Positions 16,316 through 26,396 are shown, counted from the first letter of the stretch. The stretch is 64,000 bases of DNA from CAILZL01 sp050181835 (GCA_050181835.1 JBFXCU010000003.1:1-64000), one strand, 5' to 3'. The notes: generated by a model from the sequence alone, not told the origin. Made by a program: numbers and translations.

Positions 16316-16375
16316 AACGCCGCCGAAAATCTAGCAGCACTCCGGTCTGTATTGGTTTTCGCGGCGTTTTTTTTT
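16316..16375 (+). terminator. Leader terminator (attenuator) before the MFS nitrate transporter
   Basis: AACGCCGCCGAAAA (16316-16329) pairs with TTTTCGCGGCGTT (16356-16368) with a single bulge, followed by a run of nine T (16367-16375). It lies upstream of the first gene, so it must be conditionally bypassed for the operon to be expressed. Confidence 0.88.
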
Positions 16376-16398
16376 GCTGCTTTTTGAGATCACTACCA

Positions 16399-17748
16399 AT
16401 GAATGGACGTGCAACCCGCATACAGCTGTTTAACTTTACCAGCATACCAATGCGCGCCTTTCACCTGTCCTGGATGGCGTTCTTCATCTGCTTCTTCGCT
16501 TGGTTTGCCGTCGCCCCCCTAATGCCCATCATTCGGGACGAGTTAGGACTCACCAAGGATCAACTGGCGAACATCAATATCGCTGCCGTGATGGTCACCA
16601 TCCTAGTACGTCTACTGATCGGTCCACTGTGCGACAAGTATGGTGCGCGTCTCACTTACACCTGGTTGCTGGCGGTAGGCGCCATCCCGGTAATGGGCAT
16701 TGCGTTTACCCATAGCTACGAAGGATTTTTGTTTTTCCGTCTGTGCATTGGTGCCATTGGTGCCTCATTTGTCATCACTCAGCTACACACCTCAATCATG
16801 TTCGCGCCAAATGTGGTCGGCACCGCCAACGCAGCCGGCGCCGGCTGGGGCAATGCGGGTGGCGGTGCAGCTCAGGCACTGATGCCGTTAATTCTCGCCG
16901 CCATTCTCAGTTTTGGTGTTGAACAGGCAATGGGCTGGCGCGTTGCGATGTTTGTGCCCGGTGTGCTGATGCTCGCCATGGCCGTATTCTACTTCCGCTA
17001 CGCCAAAGACACGCCGCAGGGAAACCTGAAAGACCTACCACATAACGATGCCAACAAGGGCATTAGTGGCTGGCAGAGCTTCTTGCTGGCAGCACGTGAC
17101 TATCGAGTATGGATGCTGTTCGTTATTTACGGTGCCAGCTTTGGTGTCGAGCTGACCATCCATAACATGGCGTCGATTTACTACGTTGATCAATTTGGAC
17201 TTAGTGTGAAAACTGCCGGACTCTATGTCGGCTGCTTCGGTCTGCTCGCACTATTCGCGCGCGCATTGGGCGGCATGGTGTCGGATCGACTGGCACACAG
17301 CAAAGGACTGGATGGCCGCACTCGCTGGCTATTCTTATTAATTCTGGCCGAAGGCATTGGCCTTACCCTGTTCGCCAAGGCCGGTAGCGCCCAAGCCGCT
17401 TTTATCACCATGATCGCGTTCGGCCTGTTCACCCATATGGCCTGTGGTGCCACCTACAGCCTGACGCCTTTCATCAATAGCAAGGCTAAAGGCGGCGTCT
17501 CTGGAATCATTGGCGCAGGCGGTAATGTTGGTGCAGTGTTGGCTGGTTTTTTAATGAAAGGCACTGCCACCACTCAACAAGGTCTATACACATTAGGGCT
17601 GATCGTAACTGGCAGCGCTGTCTGTGCGATCACCGTGCGCTTCAGTGCCGCTCACAAACAGCAGGAGCGCGATGCCTATGCCACCGCTTTGCAACATCGA
17701 CAAGACGCTGACGCGGGACTAACCCGTCCAGTTGCTGAAGCCGCCTGA
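16399..17748 (+). CDS. NarK/NasA-type nitrate/nitrite MFS transporter
   Basis: A 449-residue major facilitator with twelve hydrophobic segments. Hallmarks of nitrate/nitrite porters are the two glycine-rich signatures AAGAGWGNAGGGAAQ and GIIGAGGNVGAVLAG, and the cytoplasmic motif GPLCDKYGAR. It is the first gene of a sigma-54/attenuator-controlled operon with nirB and nasA, so its role is uptake of nitrate for assimilation, or nitrite export/import. It is the second uptake route beside NrtABCD. The ATG at 16399 is chosen; a TTG at 16384 and an ATG at 16450 are alternatives. Confidence 0.92.
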   Translation: MNGRATRIQLFNFTSIPMRAFHLSWMAFFICFFAWFAVAPLMPIIRDELGLTKDQLANINIAAVMVTILVRLLIGPLCDKYGARLTYTWLLAVGAIPVMGIAFTHSYEGFLFFRLCIGAIGASFVITQLHTSIMFAPNVVGTANAAGAGWGNAGGGAAQALMPLILAAILSFGVEQAMGWRVAMFVPGVLMLAMAVFYFRYAKDTPQGNLKDLPHNDANKGISGWQSFLLAARDYRVWMLFVIYGASFGVELTIHNMASIYYVDQFGLSVKTAGLYVGCFGLLALFARALGGMVSDRLAHSKGLDGRTRWLFLLILAEGIGLTLFAKAGSAQAAFITMIAFGLFTHMACGATYSLTPFINSKAKGGVSGIIGAGGNVGAVLAGFLMKGTATTQQGLYTLGLIVTGSAVCAITVRFSAAHKQQERDAYATALQHRQDADAGLTRPVAEAA

Positions 17749-17772
17749 CCCTCTTATCCAGTGAGCGTTCCC

Positions 17773-20337
17773 ATGAGTACACACACAAAAAAACTACTGG
17801 TGATTGGCAATGGCATGGTAGGCCATAGATTACTGGAGTCACTGGTTGACACCCGCGCAGATTATGAAGTCACCGTGCTGTGCGAAGAACCACGCCCCGC
17901 TTACGACCGGGTGCAACTATCAGCTTATTTTTCTGGCAAGACTGCCGAAGACCTGTCGCTGGTCAAAGAAGGATTCTTCACGCAGCACAACATCGCGCTG
18001 CATTTAAATGACAAAGCTGAAAATATTGATCGTACCAACAAGCGAGTTCTCTCAACACAGGGCCGCGAACTGAGCTATGACAAGTTAGTGCTCGCAACGG
18101 GGTCTTATCCATTCGTGCCACCGGTACCCGGTTATGATCGCGAACACTGTCTGGTGTATCGCACCATTGAAGACTTGGAAGCCATCGCCGCTGCCGGCAA
18201 GGTCAGCAAGACAGGCGTAGTGGTCGGCGGTGGCCTGCTTGGTCTGGAATGCGCCAAAGCGCTAAAAGATTTGGGCGTGCAAACGCATGTGGTTGAATTC
18301 GCGCCACGACTGATGGCCGTGCAGCTGGATGATGCTGGTGGTCTGGTGTTACGCAAGAAAATTGAAGAGCTGGGCGTGCAGGTACACACCAGCAAGAACA
18401 CCAAGGAAATTATTGATGGTGACCCCGGTGAAAATGGGGCACGCCACAGAATGGTGTTTGCCGACGGTAGCTTCCTTGAAACCGACATGATTGTGTTTTC
18501 AGCCGGCATTCGCCCACAAGATGCGCTGGCCAAGTCTGCCGGGTTGGAGATTGGTCCGCGCGGTGGCGTGGTGGTCAACAATCACTGTCAGACTTCTGAT
18601 GCTGACATTTATGCAATTGGTGAATGCGCATTGTGGAGCGGCAAGATATTCGGCTTGGTCGCACCCGGTTATCAGATGGCACAAACCGTGGTGAATCACT
18701 TGATCGGTAAAGATGGCGCATTCACCGGCGCGGACATGAGCACCAAGCTGAAGTTGATGGGCGTGGACGTTGCCTCGCTGGGCGATGCACTCTGCATGTC
18801 ACCCGGTGCGCGCGCTTATTCATTTGTTGATGAACGCAAGCAGATCTACAAAAAGCTGGTTGTTAGTGAAGATGGTACGCTACTACTGGGCGGCATTCTG
18901 GTCGGCGATGCGACTGACTATGGCAACTGGCTGCAAATGATGCTCAATGCCTTACCGCTGCCAGAGCATCCTGAAGAATTGATCCTGCCGACAATTGAAG
19001 GTGGCAAAAAACCTGTAGCGTTAGGCGTGGCGGCACTACCCAACTCAGCACAGATCTGCTCCTGCAACAATGTCAGCAAAGGCGATCTGTGCGCCGCTAT
19101 TGATGCCGGGTGCACTACGCTAGGCGCATTGAAAAAAACCACCAAGGCCGGTACCTCCTGCGGTGGCTGCAGCACGCTGGTGGGTCAGATCCTAAACGTC
19201 GAACTGGCCAGCCGTGGCCACAGCGTCAACAACCATTTATGCGAGCACTTCAAGTATTCACGCCAAGAATTATTCCATTTAGTCAAGGTGGAGAAGATCA
19301 AGACCTTTAACGACCTCATCAAGAAACATGGTCATGGTCACGGCTGCGATATTTGCAAACCCACTGTCGGCTCTATCATGGCATCGATATACAACGAATT
19401 TGTATTACAACGTGACAAGGCGCAGCTGCAGGACACCAATGATTACTATCTGGCAAATATGCAGAAGAACGGCACTTATTCTATAGTGCCACGCATCGCT
19501 GGTGGTGAACTCACACCACGTCAGTTAATCACCATCGGCGAGGTGGCCGAGAAGTTTGGTCTGTACACAAAAATCACCGGCGGCCAGCGCATCGATATGT
19601 TCGGCGCCCAGGTGCATGAACTGCCGTTGATCTGGAAAGAATTGACCGATGCCGGATTTGAATCCGGCCATGCCTATGGCAAATCTTTACGTACCGTCAA
19701 ATCCTGCGTCGGTTCAACTTGGTGTCGCTATGGCGTGCAGGACAGCGTCAGCTTGGCTATTGAGCTGGAGAATCGTTACAAAGGTCTGCGCTCACCCCAC
19801 AAAATAAAATTTGCGGTATCGGGATGCACCCGTGAGTGCGCTGAAGCGCAAAGCAAAGATATCGGTGTCATTGCCACTGAAAAAGGCTGGAGTCTATATG
19901 TGTGTGGCAATGGTGGCATGAAGCCACGCCATGGCGATTTGTTTGTCAGCGATCTCGATAAAGCAACGCTAATCAAATACATCGATCGCGTATTGATGTT
20001 CTACGTTCGTACTGCCGATCGGCTACAGCGCACCTCCACCTGGATGGAAAACTTGGAGGGCGGACTGGATTATCTAAGACAGGTAGTGATTGATGACAAG
20101 CTCAACATCGGCGCCGAACTTGAAGCAGATATGGCGCTAGTGGTTGATACCTACGAGTGTGAATGGAAAAAAGCCATTAACGAACCCGAAACGCTCAAGC
20201 GCTTCCGTCACTTCATCAACAACGACAGCAACGATAATCGCGTGGTGTTTGTGCAGGAGCGTGGCCAGATCCGACCTGCCACCGCCGATGAACTTGACCG
20301 CAGCGCCAACCTATCTGAGTTGCAGGAAGCAGTATGA
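17773..20337 (+). CDS. nirB: Assimilatory NAD(P)H nitrite reductase large subunit
   Basis: An 854-residue NirB that reduces nitrite to ammonium with electrons from NAD(P)H. In order: FAD/NAD domains (LLVIGNGMVGHR, VVVGGGLLGLECAKAL, and DIYAIGEC, about residues 1-320), a BFD-like [2Fe-2S] region (CSCNNVSKGDLCAAI to SCGGC, about 420-465), and a C-terminal sirohaem/[4Fe-4S] reductase part with SCVGSTWCRYGVQDS and VSGCTRECAEAQSKD. Full length for the family. The ATG at 17773 is preferred over a GTG at 17761. The stop overlaps the following gene by four bases. Confidence 0.95.
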   Translation: MSTHTKKLLVIGNGMVGHRLLESLVDTRADYEVTVLCEEPRPAYDRVQLSAYFSGKTAEDLSLVKEGFFTQHNIALHLNDKAENIDRTNKRVLSTQGRELSYDKLVLATGSYPFVPPVPGYDREHCLVYRTIEDLEAIAAAGKVSKTGVVVGGGLLGLECAKALKDLGVQTHVVEFAPRLMAVQLDDAGGLVLRKKIEELGVQVHTSKNTKEIIDGDPGENGARHRMVFADGSFLETDMIVFSAGIRPQDALAKSAGLEIGPRGGVVVNNHCQTSDADIYAIGECALWSGKIFGLVAPGYQMAQTVVNHLIGKDGAFTGADMSTKLKLMGVDVASLGDALCMSPGARAYSFVDERKQIYKKLVVSEDGTLLLGGILVGDATDYGNWLQMMLNALPLPEHPEELILPTIEGGKKPVALGVAALPNSAQICSCNNVSKGDLCAAIDAGCTTLGALKKTTKAGTSCGGCSTLVGQILNVELASRGHSVNNHLCEHFKYSRQELFHLVKVEKIKTFNDLIKKHGHGHGCDICKPTVGSIMASIYNEFVLQRDKAQLQDTNDYYLANMQKNGTYSIVPRIAGGELTPRQLITIGEVAEKFGLYTKITGGQRIDMFGAQVHELPLIWKELTDAGFESGHAYGKSLRTVKSCVGSTWCRYGVQDSVSLAIELENRYKGLRSPHKIKFAVSGCTRECAEAQSKDIGVIATEKGWSLYVCGNGGMKPRHGDLFVSDLDKATLIKYIDRVLMFYVRTADRLQRTSTWMENLEGGLDYLRQVVIDDKLNIGAELEADMALVVDTYECEWKKAINEPETLKRFRHFINNDSNDNRVVFVQERGQIRPATADELDRSANLSELQEAV

Positions 20338-21929
20338 ACATGAAGACAGAATCAATAGGCAGCGCGGCGGTAAAAATAGCCTGGCATCCCATTTGTGCAT
20401 TTGATGACATCACTCCGAATACCGGCGTCTGCGCACTGGTGGAAGGCAGACAAATAGCCATCTTCCGCTTCGATGACATGGTATTTGCGGTAGACAACTA
20501 CGACCCCGCTTCCGGCGCGAATGTATTATCACGTGGTTTGGTTGGTGATCTAAACGGCGACTTGGTCGTCGCCTCACCTATTTACAAGCATCACTACAAC
20601 TTGTTAACCGGACGCTGCCAAGAAGATTCAGATCATTCTATCGCCGCCTATCCCGTGCGCGTGGTCAATGAACAAGTGTGGGTGCAAGCCACGCCACTGC
20701 GTCGCGGTGGTAAGCGCAAACTGGTAGTCATCGGCAATGGCATGGCAGGAATGCGTACGGTTGAAGAACTACTGCAACTGGCACCTAATGCCTATGACAT
20801 TACCGTGATCGGCGCTGAGCCGCATGGTAACTACAATCGCATTCTGTTATCGCCAGTACTGTCTGGCGAGAAACAGATAGACGACATCATGATCAACTCA
20901 GTCGACTGGTATGCAGAGAAAGGCATCACTCTACATGCAGGTGATGCCGTGGCCAGCATTGATCGCACTCGCCGCGTTATCAAAACCTTGGCCGGAATAG
21001 AGTTTGCGTATGACCGTGTATTGCTGGCTACCGGCTCCAATCCCGTGATACTGCCCATACCTGGCAAAGACTTGTCAGGCGTAGTGACGTTTCGTGATCT
21101 GAGCGATGTAGACGCCATGTTGGCGGCATCCAAGCAATACAAACATGCAGTGGTCATTGGCGGCGGTCTGCTGGGCCTCGAAGCGGCCTATGGATTGAAG
21201 CGTCGTGGCATGGAAGTGACCATCGTGCATCTGCTCGATACGTTGATGGAACGGCAGCTGGATAAGACGGCGGGTGAGCTGCTTAAAACCTCGCTGGAAC
21301 AGCGTGGTCTGCACTTCAATATGTGCGCCAAAACCGTTTCGCTAATTGGCGATACGCGGGTAACCGGCGTCTGTTTTGCGGACGGTAACACCATCAACGC
21401 GGATCTGGTGGTGATGGCGGCTGGTATTCGTCCCAATATTGATTTAGCAAAGCAGGCAAATCTGCGCTGCGAACGCGGCATAATGGTTGATGACAGCATG
21501 CAAACCTATGACCCGAGCATTTATGCAGTGGGTGAATGTGTGCAGCATCGTAACGTGACCTACGGCCTGGTGGCACCAATATGGGATCAGGCACGCGTCG
21601 CCGCCATCCATCTTGCTGAAGTAGGCGTATCTTTTTATCGTGGCTCGCTCACCTCCACCCAGCTGAAAGTAACCGGCATTGATCTGTTCTCTGCTGGCGA
21701 TTTTGTCGGCGGCCCAAACAGCGAAGCTTTGGTGATGAAAGATGCCAAACGTGGCGTTTACAAACGCGTAGTCATTGAAGACAACCAGGTACGTGGTGCC
21801 GTGCTGTATGGCGACACCAAGGATGGCCCTTGGTATTTTGAATTAATGAATGAAGGCCGCGACATTGGCGGCATGCGCGAACGCTTGCTGTTTGGCGCCG
21901 CATTTGCCGACGCGGAATCAGCCGCATGA
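20334..21929 (+). CDS. NirD-like domain fused to an FAD/NAD(P)H reductase
   Basis: A 531-residue fusion. Residues about 15-120 match the small nitrite reductase subunit NirD (WHPICAFDDITPNTGVCALV, VVASPIYKHHYNLLTGRC), a Rieske-like fold lacking the Cys/His iron ligands. Residues about 128-531 form a pyridine-nucleotide reductase like the N-terminal third of NirB (LVVIGNGMAGMRTVEEL, AVVIGGGLLGLEAAYGL, SIYAVGEC) with no BFD or sirohaem module. The NirD part may serve NirB, and the reductase part may feed electrons to NasA, as NasB/NasC-type subunits do (inference). It overlaps nirB by four bases and precedes nasA by 88 bases. Confidence 0.88.
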   Translation: MNMKTESIGSAAVKIAWHPICAFDDITPNTGVCALVEGRQIAIFRFDDMVFAVDNYDPASGANVLSRGLVGDLNGDLVVASPIYKHHYNLLTGRCQEDSDHSIAAYPVRVVNEQVWVQATPLRRGGKRKLVVIGNGMAGMRTVEELLQLAPNAYDITVIGAEPHGNYNRILLSPVLSGEKQIDDIMINSVDWYAEKGITLHAGDAVASIDRTRRVIKTLAGIEFAYDRVLLATGSNPVILPIPGKDLSGVVTFRDLSDVDAMLAASKQYKHAVVIGGGLLGLEAAYGLKRRGMEVTIVHLLDTLMERQLDKTAGELLKTSLEQRGLHFNMCAKTVSLIGDTRVTGVCFADGNTINADLVVMAAGIRPNIDLAKQANLRCERGIMVDDSMQTYDPSIYAVGECVQHRNVTYGLVAPIWDQARVAAIHLAEVGVSFYRGSLTSTQLKVTGIDLFSAGDFVGGPNSEALVMKDAKRGVYKRVVIEDNQVRGAVLYGDTKDGPWYFELMNEGRDIGGMRERLLFGAAFADAESAA

Positions 21930-22017
21930 CCCTATGCTTGCTTTACCATTACCGTACAACACCCGTCTCCCACAGCCGGGAGCGCAGCATTAAGGCCAGC
22001 ACCTCAGATGCCAAGTA

Positions 22018-24708
22018 ATGTCCATGTCGATTAAGCCCATCAACAGCACCTGCCCCTATTGCGGCGTCGGCTGCGGTGTAAAAGTCACGTCAGGAAAGCA
22101 AGGACCCGTAATCAATGGTGATTTGCACCATCCTGCCAACCGTGGTCGCCTGTGCTCTAAAGGTTCAGCACTAGGTGAAACACTCAGCCTTGACGGTCGC
22201 CTGCTCGCGCCGCGTATGCGTGGTGCGGGGGGTAATTGGAATGATGTCAGCTGGAATGTCGCACTGGATCACGTTGCCAGTGGCTTTCGCAAAGTGATCG
22301 ATGAGCACGGCCCAGACGCGGTAGCGTTTTACGTTTCTGGCCAGCTGCTGACTGAGGACTATTACCTGGCCAACAAGTTAATGAAGGGCTTTATCGGCTC
22401 GGCCAATATCGACACCAACTCGCGGCTATGCATGTCCTCGGCGGTAGCCAGCTACAAGCGCGCCTTTGGTGAAGACGTGGTGCCGGTAAACTTTGACGAT
22501 CTCGATCAAGCCGACCTGATTGTACTGGTGGGCTCCAACACAGCCTGGTGTCACCCGATTGTGTTTCAACGCATCGCCAAGGCTAAAGAACAACGGCCTG
22601 AGATGAAGATCGTGGTGATTGATCCACGGCGTACTGCCACCTGCGAAATAGCTGATCTACATCTACCGATAAACGCCGGTACCGATGTGTGGCTATTCAA
22701 CGGCCTACTCAGTTTTTTGCATCAGCATGGCGTGGAAGATACGCAATTCATCAGCCTGCACACCAAGAACATCGGCAACACCCTGATCGTCGCCGACAAC
22801 ACCGCCGGCTCGGTATCATCAGTGGCCAAAACCTGCGGCATCAACCAAAGCGCGCTGGAAGAATTTTATCGCTTGTTTGCTCGTACCGAACGCAGCATCA
22901 CCATGTACTCAATGGGTGTTAATCAATCCTCACAAGGGACAGACAAAGCCAACAGCATCATTAACTGCCATTTGCTCACGGGTCGCATCGGCAAACCCGG
23001 CATGGGGCCGTTCTCCATCACTGGCCAGCCCAACGCCATGGGTGGACGTGAAGTTGGTGGTCTAGCCAACATGCTTGCGGCACACATGGATTTAGAGAAC
23101 CCAGCACATCGACGCACCGTACAAACCTTCTGGGATAGCCCGCATATTGCCGACAGGCAAGGCTTAAAAGCAGTAGATCTGTTCAAGGCCATCCATGCTG
23201 GCGAGGTCAAAGCAGTATGGATCATGGCCACCAATCCGGTGGTAAGCTTGCCCGATGCCAACAAGGTGCGCGCTGCGTTGCAGCGTTGCGAATTGGTCGT
23301 GTCATCGGACGTAGTGCTAAACACAGATACCAACAACATCGCGCATGTGCTGCTGCCTGCGGCAGCATGGGGCGAGAAAGACGGCACTGTCACCAATTCG
23401 GAACGATGTATTTCACGCCAACGCAGCTTTCTACCCATGCCGGGCCTAGCCAAGCCAGATTGGTGGATCGTTTGCGAAGTCGCTAAGCGCATGGGCTTTA
23501 CGCAAGGATTTAACTTCAGCTCTGCACACGAAGTATTTCTGGAACACGCACGCTTATCTGGTACAGATAACCAAGGCGAACGCGTATTCAACCTTCGTGG
23601 CCTGCAGGACTTGAGTCACGCCGAATACGACCAGCTACAGCCCATACAGTGGCCGGTGCTGAAACCAGGCGAAGGCACGGCGCAGGTTTACTCAAACGGC
23701 AAGTTCTCCTTCGCGGATAACAGGGCACGCTTCATTGCCACTAAGCCCGCTTTCCCCAAGCACGCGACCAACGAAGAGTATCCGCTGGTGCTAAACACGG
23801 GCCGTATTCGCGATCACTGGCACACCATGAGTCGCACCGGCAAAGCGGCACGCTTGAACAACCATACCCCCGAACCCTATGTGGATATGCATCCGCAAGA
23901 CGCGCTGTTATGTGGGGTGCGTGAAGGCGAGTTGGTACGCGTCGCAAGTCACTGGGGATCGATGGTGGCACGCCTGAAGTTCAGCGGCGAAATGCCACGG
24001 CGCATGATTTTCGTACCCATTCACTGGAACGGCGCGTATGCATCAGATGCCCGCGTCGGCGCCTTGGTTAACCCGGCTGTTGATTCGGTGTCCGGTGAGC
24101 CTGAATTCAAACATACACCGGCGCGGGTCGAGTCCTTCGTCGTCAGCTGGCAAGGGTTTGTACTATCACGCCAATCCGTTATCGCCAAAGATGCAATCTG
24201 GTGGACACAGGCACAAGGTGAACAATTCATTCGTCATGAAATTGCCGGACGACGCAGCTATGCCGACTGGTCGCCATGGGCGCGCAAATTGCTTGGTGTA
24301 GAACACGCAGATGCAGATTTTCTGGAGTACTACGATGTGGGTACGCGCATCTATCGCGCCGCCTATTTGATAGATAACCGCATTGAAGCCTGCGTATATG
24401 TTTCACCTCGCCCCGACCTGCCATCACGCTCATGGCTGGCTAGTTTGTTTGGCAAAGCCACAGTTAATGATGCTGACCGTGCCGGATTGCTGGCCGGTCG
24501 CCCAATTAACGCTACCGCCGATGCAGGCCCCACCGTCTGCTCCTGCTTTGGCGTGGGACGCAATACCATATGTACAGCGATCCAAAAGCAGGGATTGGCT
24601 ACACCACAGCAAATTGGTGAAAAATTGAAAGCGGGCACCAATTGCGGCTCATGCCTACCGGAATTGAAAGCAATTCTATTAGACCAGCAGGCGCTGGGCG
24701 CAGCCTGA
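22018..24708 (+). CDS. nasA: Assimilatory nitrate reductase catalytic subunit
   Basis: An 896-residue molybdopterin oxidoreductase that reduces nitrate to nitrite in the cytoplasm. It starts with a [4Fe-4S] motif (CPYCGVGCGV to GRLCSKG, about residues 12-50), continues with the molybdopterin domains (SSQGTDKANSIINCHLLTGRIGKPGMGPF, NAMGGREVGG) and a C-terminal dinucleotide-binding-type domain (LNTGRIRDHWHTMSRTGK). The last ~60 residues hold a BFD-like [2Fe-2S] motif (CSCFGVGRNTIC to NCGSC), as in NasA enzymes taking electrons from a separate reductase. There is no signal peptide, so this is not a periplasmic Nap enzyme. Last gene of the operon. Confidence 0.95.
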   Translation: MSMSIKPINSTCPYCGVGCGVKVTSGKQGPVINGDLHHPANRGRLCSKGSALGETLSLDGRLLAPRMRGAGGNWNDVSWNVALDHVASGFRKVIDEHGPDAVAFYVSGQLLTEDYYLANKLMKGFIGSANIDTNSRLCMSSAVASYKRAFGEDVVPVNFDDLDQADLIVLVGSNTAWCHPIVFQRIAKAKEQRPEMKIVVIDPRRTATCEIADLHLPINAGTDVWLFNGLLSFLHQHGVEDTQFISLHTKNIGNTLIVADNTAGSVSSVAKTCGINQSALEEFYRLFARTERSITMYSMGVNQSSQGTDKANSIINCHLLTGRIGKPGMGPFSITGQPNAMGGREVGGLANMLAAHMDLENPAHRRTVQTFWDSPHIADRQGLKAVDLFKAIHAGEVKAVWIMATNPVVSLPDANKVRAALQRCELVVSSDVVLNTDTNNIAHVLLPAAAWGEKDGTVTNSERCISRQRSFLPMPGLAKPDWWIVCEVAKRMGFTQGFNFSSAHEVFLEHARLSGTDNQGERVFNLRGLQDLSHAEYDQLQPIQWPVLKPGEGTAQVYSNGKFSFADNRARFIATKPAFPKHATNEEYPLVLNTGRIRDHWHTMSRTGKAARLNNHTPEPYVDMHPQDALLCGVREGELVRVASHWGSMVARLKFSGEMPRRMIFVPIHWNGAYASDARVGALVNPAVDSVSGEPEFKHTPARVESFVVSWQGFVLSRQSVIAKDAIWWTQAQGEQFIRHEIAGRRSYADWSPWARKLLGVEHADADFLEYYDVGTRIYRAAYLIDNRIEACVYVSPRPDLPSRSWLASLFGKATVNDADRAGLLAGRPINATADAGPTVCSCFGVGRNTICTAIQKQGLATPQQIGEKLKAGTNCGSCLPELKAILLDQQALGAA

Positions 24709-24909
24709 TGACAGACTTGGCGCCATTTTTCACTGCGTGATACAAAAAAGCAAAAAGCTGGGATCAAGCAATACTTTTTCCACCGGGATTCAATGTTCCA
24801 CGAACCATGTACGCCGTGACTCAACAAGCAAGCACTAGCGACGCCGACGACTGGTAGATGCGATAAACTGTACAGCTACACCATCTTTTCGTCTGCATCA
24901 GGACTTGCC

Positions 24910-25911
24910 ATGAACATACCTAGCATTGGCCGCCAAGACTCCCTAGTCACACTACAAGCGCACATTTTAGAACAGCAATCGCGCTTCCCCGAGGCTACCG
25001 GCACATTAAGCTGGGTGCTATCAGCACTGTCGATTTCCACCAAGATCATTGCCAACAGCGTCCGCCGCGCACGTCTGGACGATGTACTGGGCAATGTCGG
25101 TAGTGAAAATGTACAAGGTGAGCAACAGCAAAAGCTGGATGTGATCGCCAATGAAGTACTGCTACGCACGCTGGGCAAACGCGAAGGCGTCGCCGTGGTC
25201 GCCTCGGAAGAAAACGAAGAGCCCGTATTACTGCGCGAAGTTGGCGAAGGTAAGTACTGCGTATTATTCGATCCTCTGGATGGATCGTCGAATCTGGATG
25301 TATGCGGCGGCGTTGGCACCATCTTCAGCATTCTGCGCTACAACAAGCCCAAGCATAGTAACGAAGGTTGGCTACAAGCTGGCACCAAGCAAGTCGCGGC
25401 GGGCTATGTCTTGTATGGCTCCTCCACCGTATTGGTGATGACGATTGGCATGGGTGTCGACATGTTTGTACTCGACCCAGCGATTGGTGCATTTGTGCGC
25501 GTTGCCGAACAATTACAAATACCCAAGACCAACAAAAGTTATTCCATGAATGAAGGCAATCGCCTCACCTTCCCCAGTGGCTATAACGCCTATCTTAACT
25601 GGGCACAGGCCAATGGATATTCCAGTCGTTATGTCGGCGCGATGGTGGCCGACGTACATCGCATCCTGCTCAAGGGTGGTGTATTCATGTACCCGCCCAC
25701 CAAGAAAGCACCCAACGGCAAATTACGCTTGATGTATGAAGCCAACCCGATGGCGATGTTGATTGAACAGGCCGGCGGCAAGGCGATGGCAACACCCGGG
25801 CAACGAATTCTGGATGTGATTCCCACTGCGATCCATCAGCGCGTGCCGGTGATTCTCGGCAGCCAGGATGAAGTAGATCAGGTATTGAGTCACTTGAGTA
25901 CACATACCTAG
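24910..25911 (+). CDS. fbp: Class I fructose-1,6-bisphosphatase
   Basis: A 333-residue enzyme that converts fructose 1,6-bisphosphate to fructose 6-phosphate in gluconeogenesis or a CO2-fixing cycle. Clear motifs are VASEENEEP, the metal-binding LFDPLDGSSNLD, and the C-terminal KLRLMYEANPMAMLIEQAGGKA. Length is normal. A CAGGA ribosome site precedes the ATG. It is not obviously part of the nitrate operon (about 200 bases separate it from nasA) and converges on the DUF1857 gene. Confidence 0.95.
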   Translation: MNIPSIGRQDSLVTLQAHILEQQSRFPEATGTLSWVLSALSISTKIIANSVRRARLDDVLGNVGSENVQGEQQQKLDVIANEVLLRTLGKREGVAVVASEENEEPVLLREVGEGKYCVLFDPLDGSSNLDVCGGVGTIFSILRYNKPKHSNEGWLQAGTKQVAAGYVLYGSSTVLVMTIGMGVDMFVLDPAIGAFVRVAEQLQIPKTNKSYSMNEGNRLTFPSGYNAYLNWAQANGYSSRYVGAMVADVHRILLKGGVFMYPPTKKAPNGKLRLMYEANPMAMLIEQAGGKAMATPGQRILDVIPTAIHQRVPVILGSQDEVDQVLSHLSTHT

Positions 25912-25922
25912 CGCACTACAAC

Positions 25923-26396
25923 TCAACGTAGTCTGTCTTGCGCAACGCACTGCCTGATGATGCGCACACAATCAATATCCGCTTGCAGATACGCCGACTT
26001 GATAAACTGGTCATACATAGCTTCCTGGGTTGCATCTTCCATGCGCGGGCGTTGCAGCTGATAGTCAAAGCGCAGTTGCAATAACGCATCGCCCGGCTCT
26101 TCGATATTGATACTCAATGTACCCACACTGCCCTCTTGCGTGGTCTCAGCCTCAATCACGATACGCTGCATCGGTTCCATGCGTACCCGATCACGTACTT
26201 TGAAGGAACCAAAATCCAATTCGCGCGCCAGCAACAGCTCACCACGGACAACGATACGCGAGCCGGTCAAATGAGCCATGAAAACCTCAGGCTGTTCGAC
26301 GCGGAGCACCAGCCCTTGCCACAGTTGCACGCGCGTTAAAGACTCAACCAAGGGGCTCAATGGATCATTCACCTTAATCAGGTGTTCGAATCTCAT
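25923..26396 (-). CDS. DUF1857 (SRPBCC-like) protein
   Basis: A 157-residue protein of the DUF1857 family, a START/SRPBCC-like lipid- or small-ligand-binding fold. Visible features are MRFEHLIKVNDP at the start, RDRVRMEPMQRIVIEAE in the beta sheet, and a C-terminal helix AMYDQFIKSAYLQADIDCVRIIRQ. Its start overlaps the hemD stop by four bases, so it is translationally coupled to hemD. No catalytic residues can be named and its ligand is unknown. Confidence 0.75.
   Translation of the reverse strand: MRFEHLIKVNDPLSPLVESLTRVQLWQGLVLRVEQPEVFMAHLTGSRIVVRGELLLARELDFGSFKVRDRVRMEPMQRIVIEAETTQEGSVGTLSINIEEPGDALLQLRFDYQLQRPRMEDATQEAMYDQFIKSAYLQADIDCVRIIRQCVAQDRLR

Noticed and set aside
16137..16445. 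Minus-strand frame over the second nitrate leader
   Set aside because: It spans the sigma-54 promoter, hairpins and terminator; no protein family resemblance.
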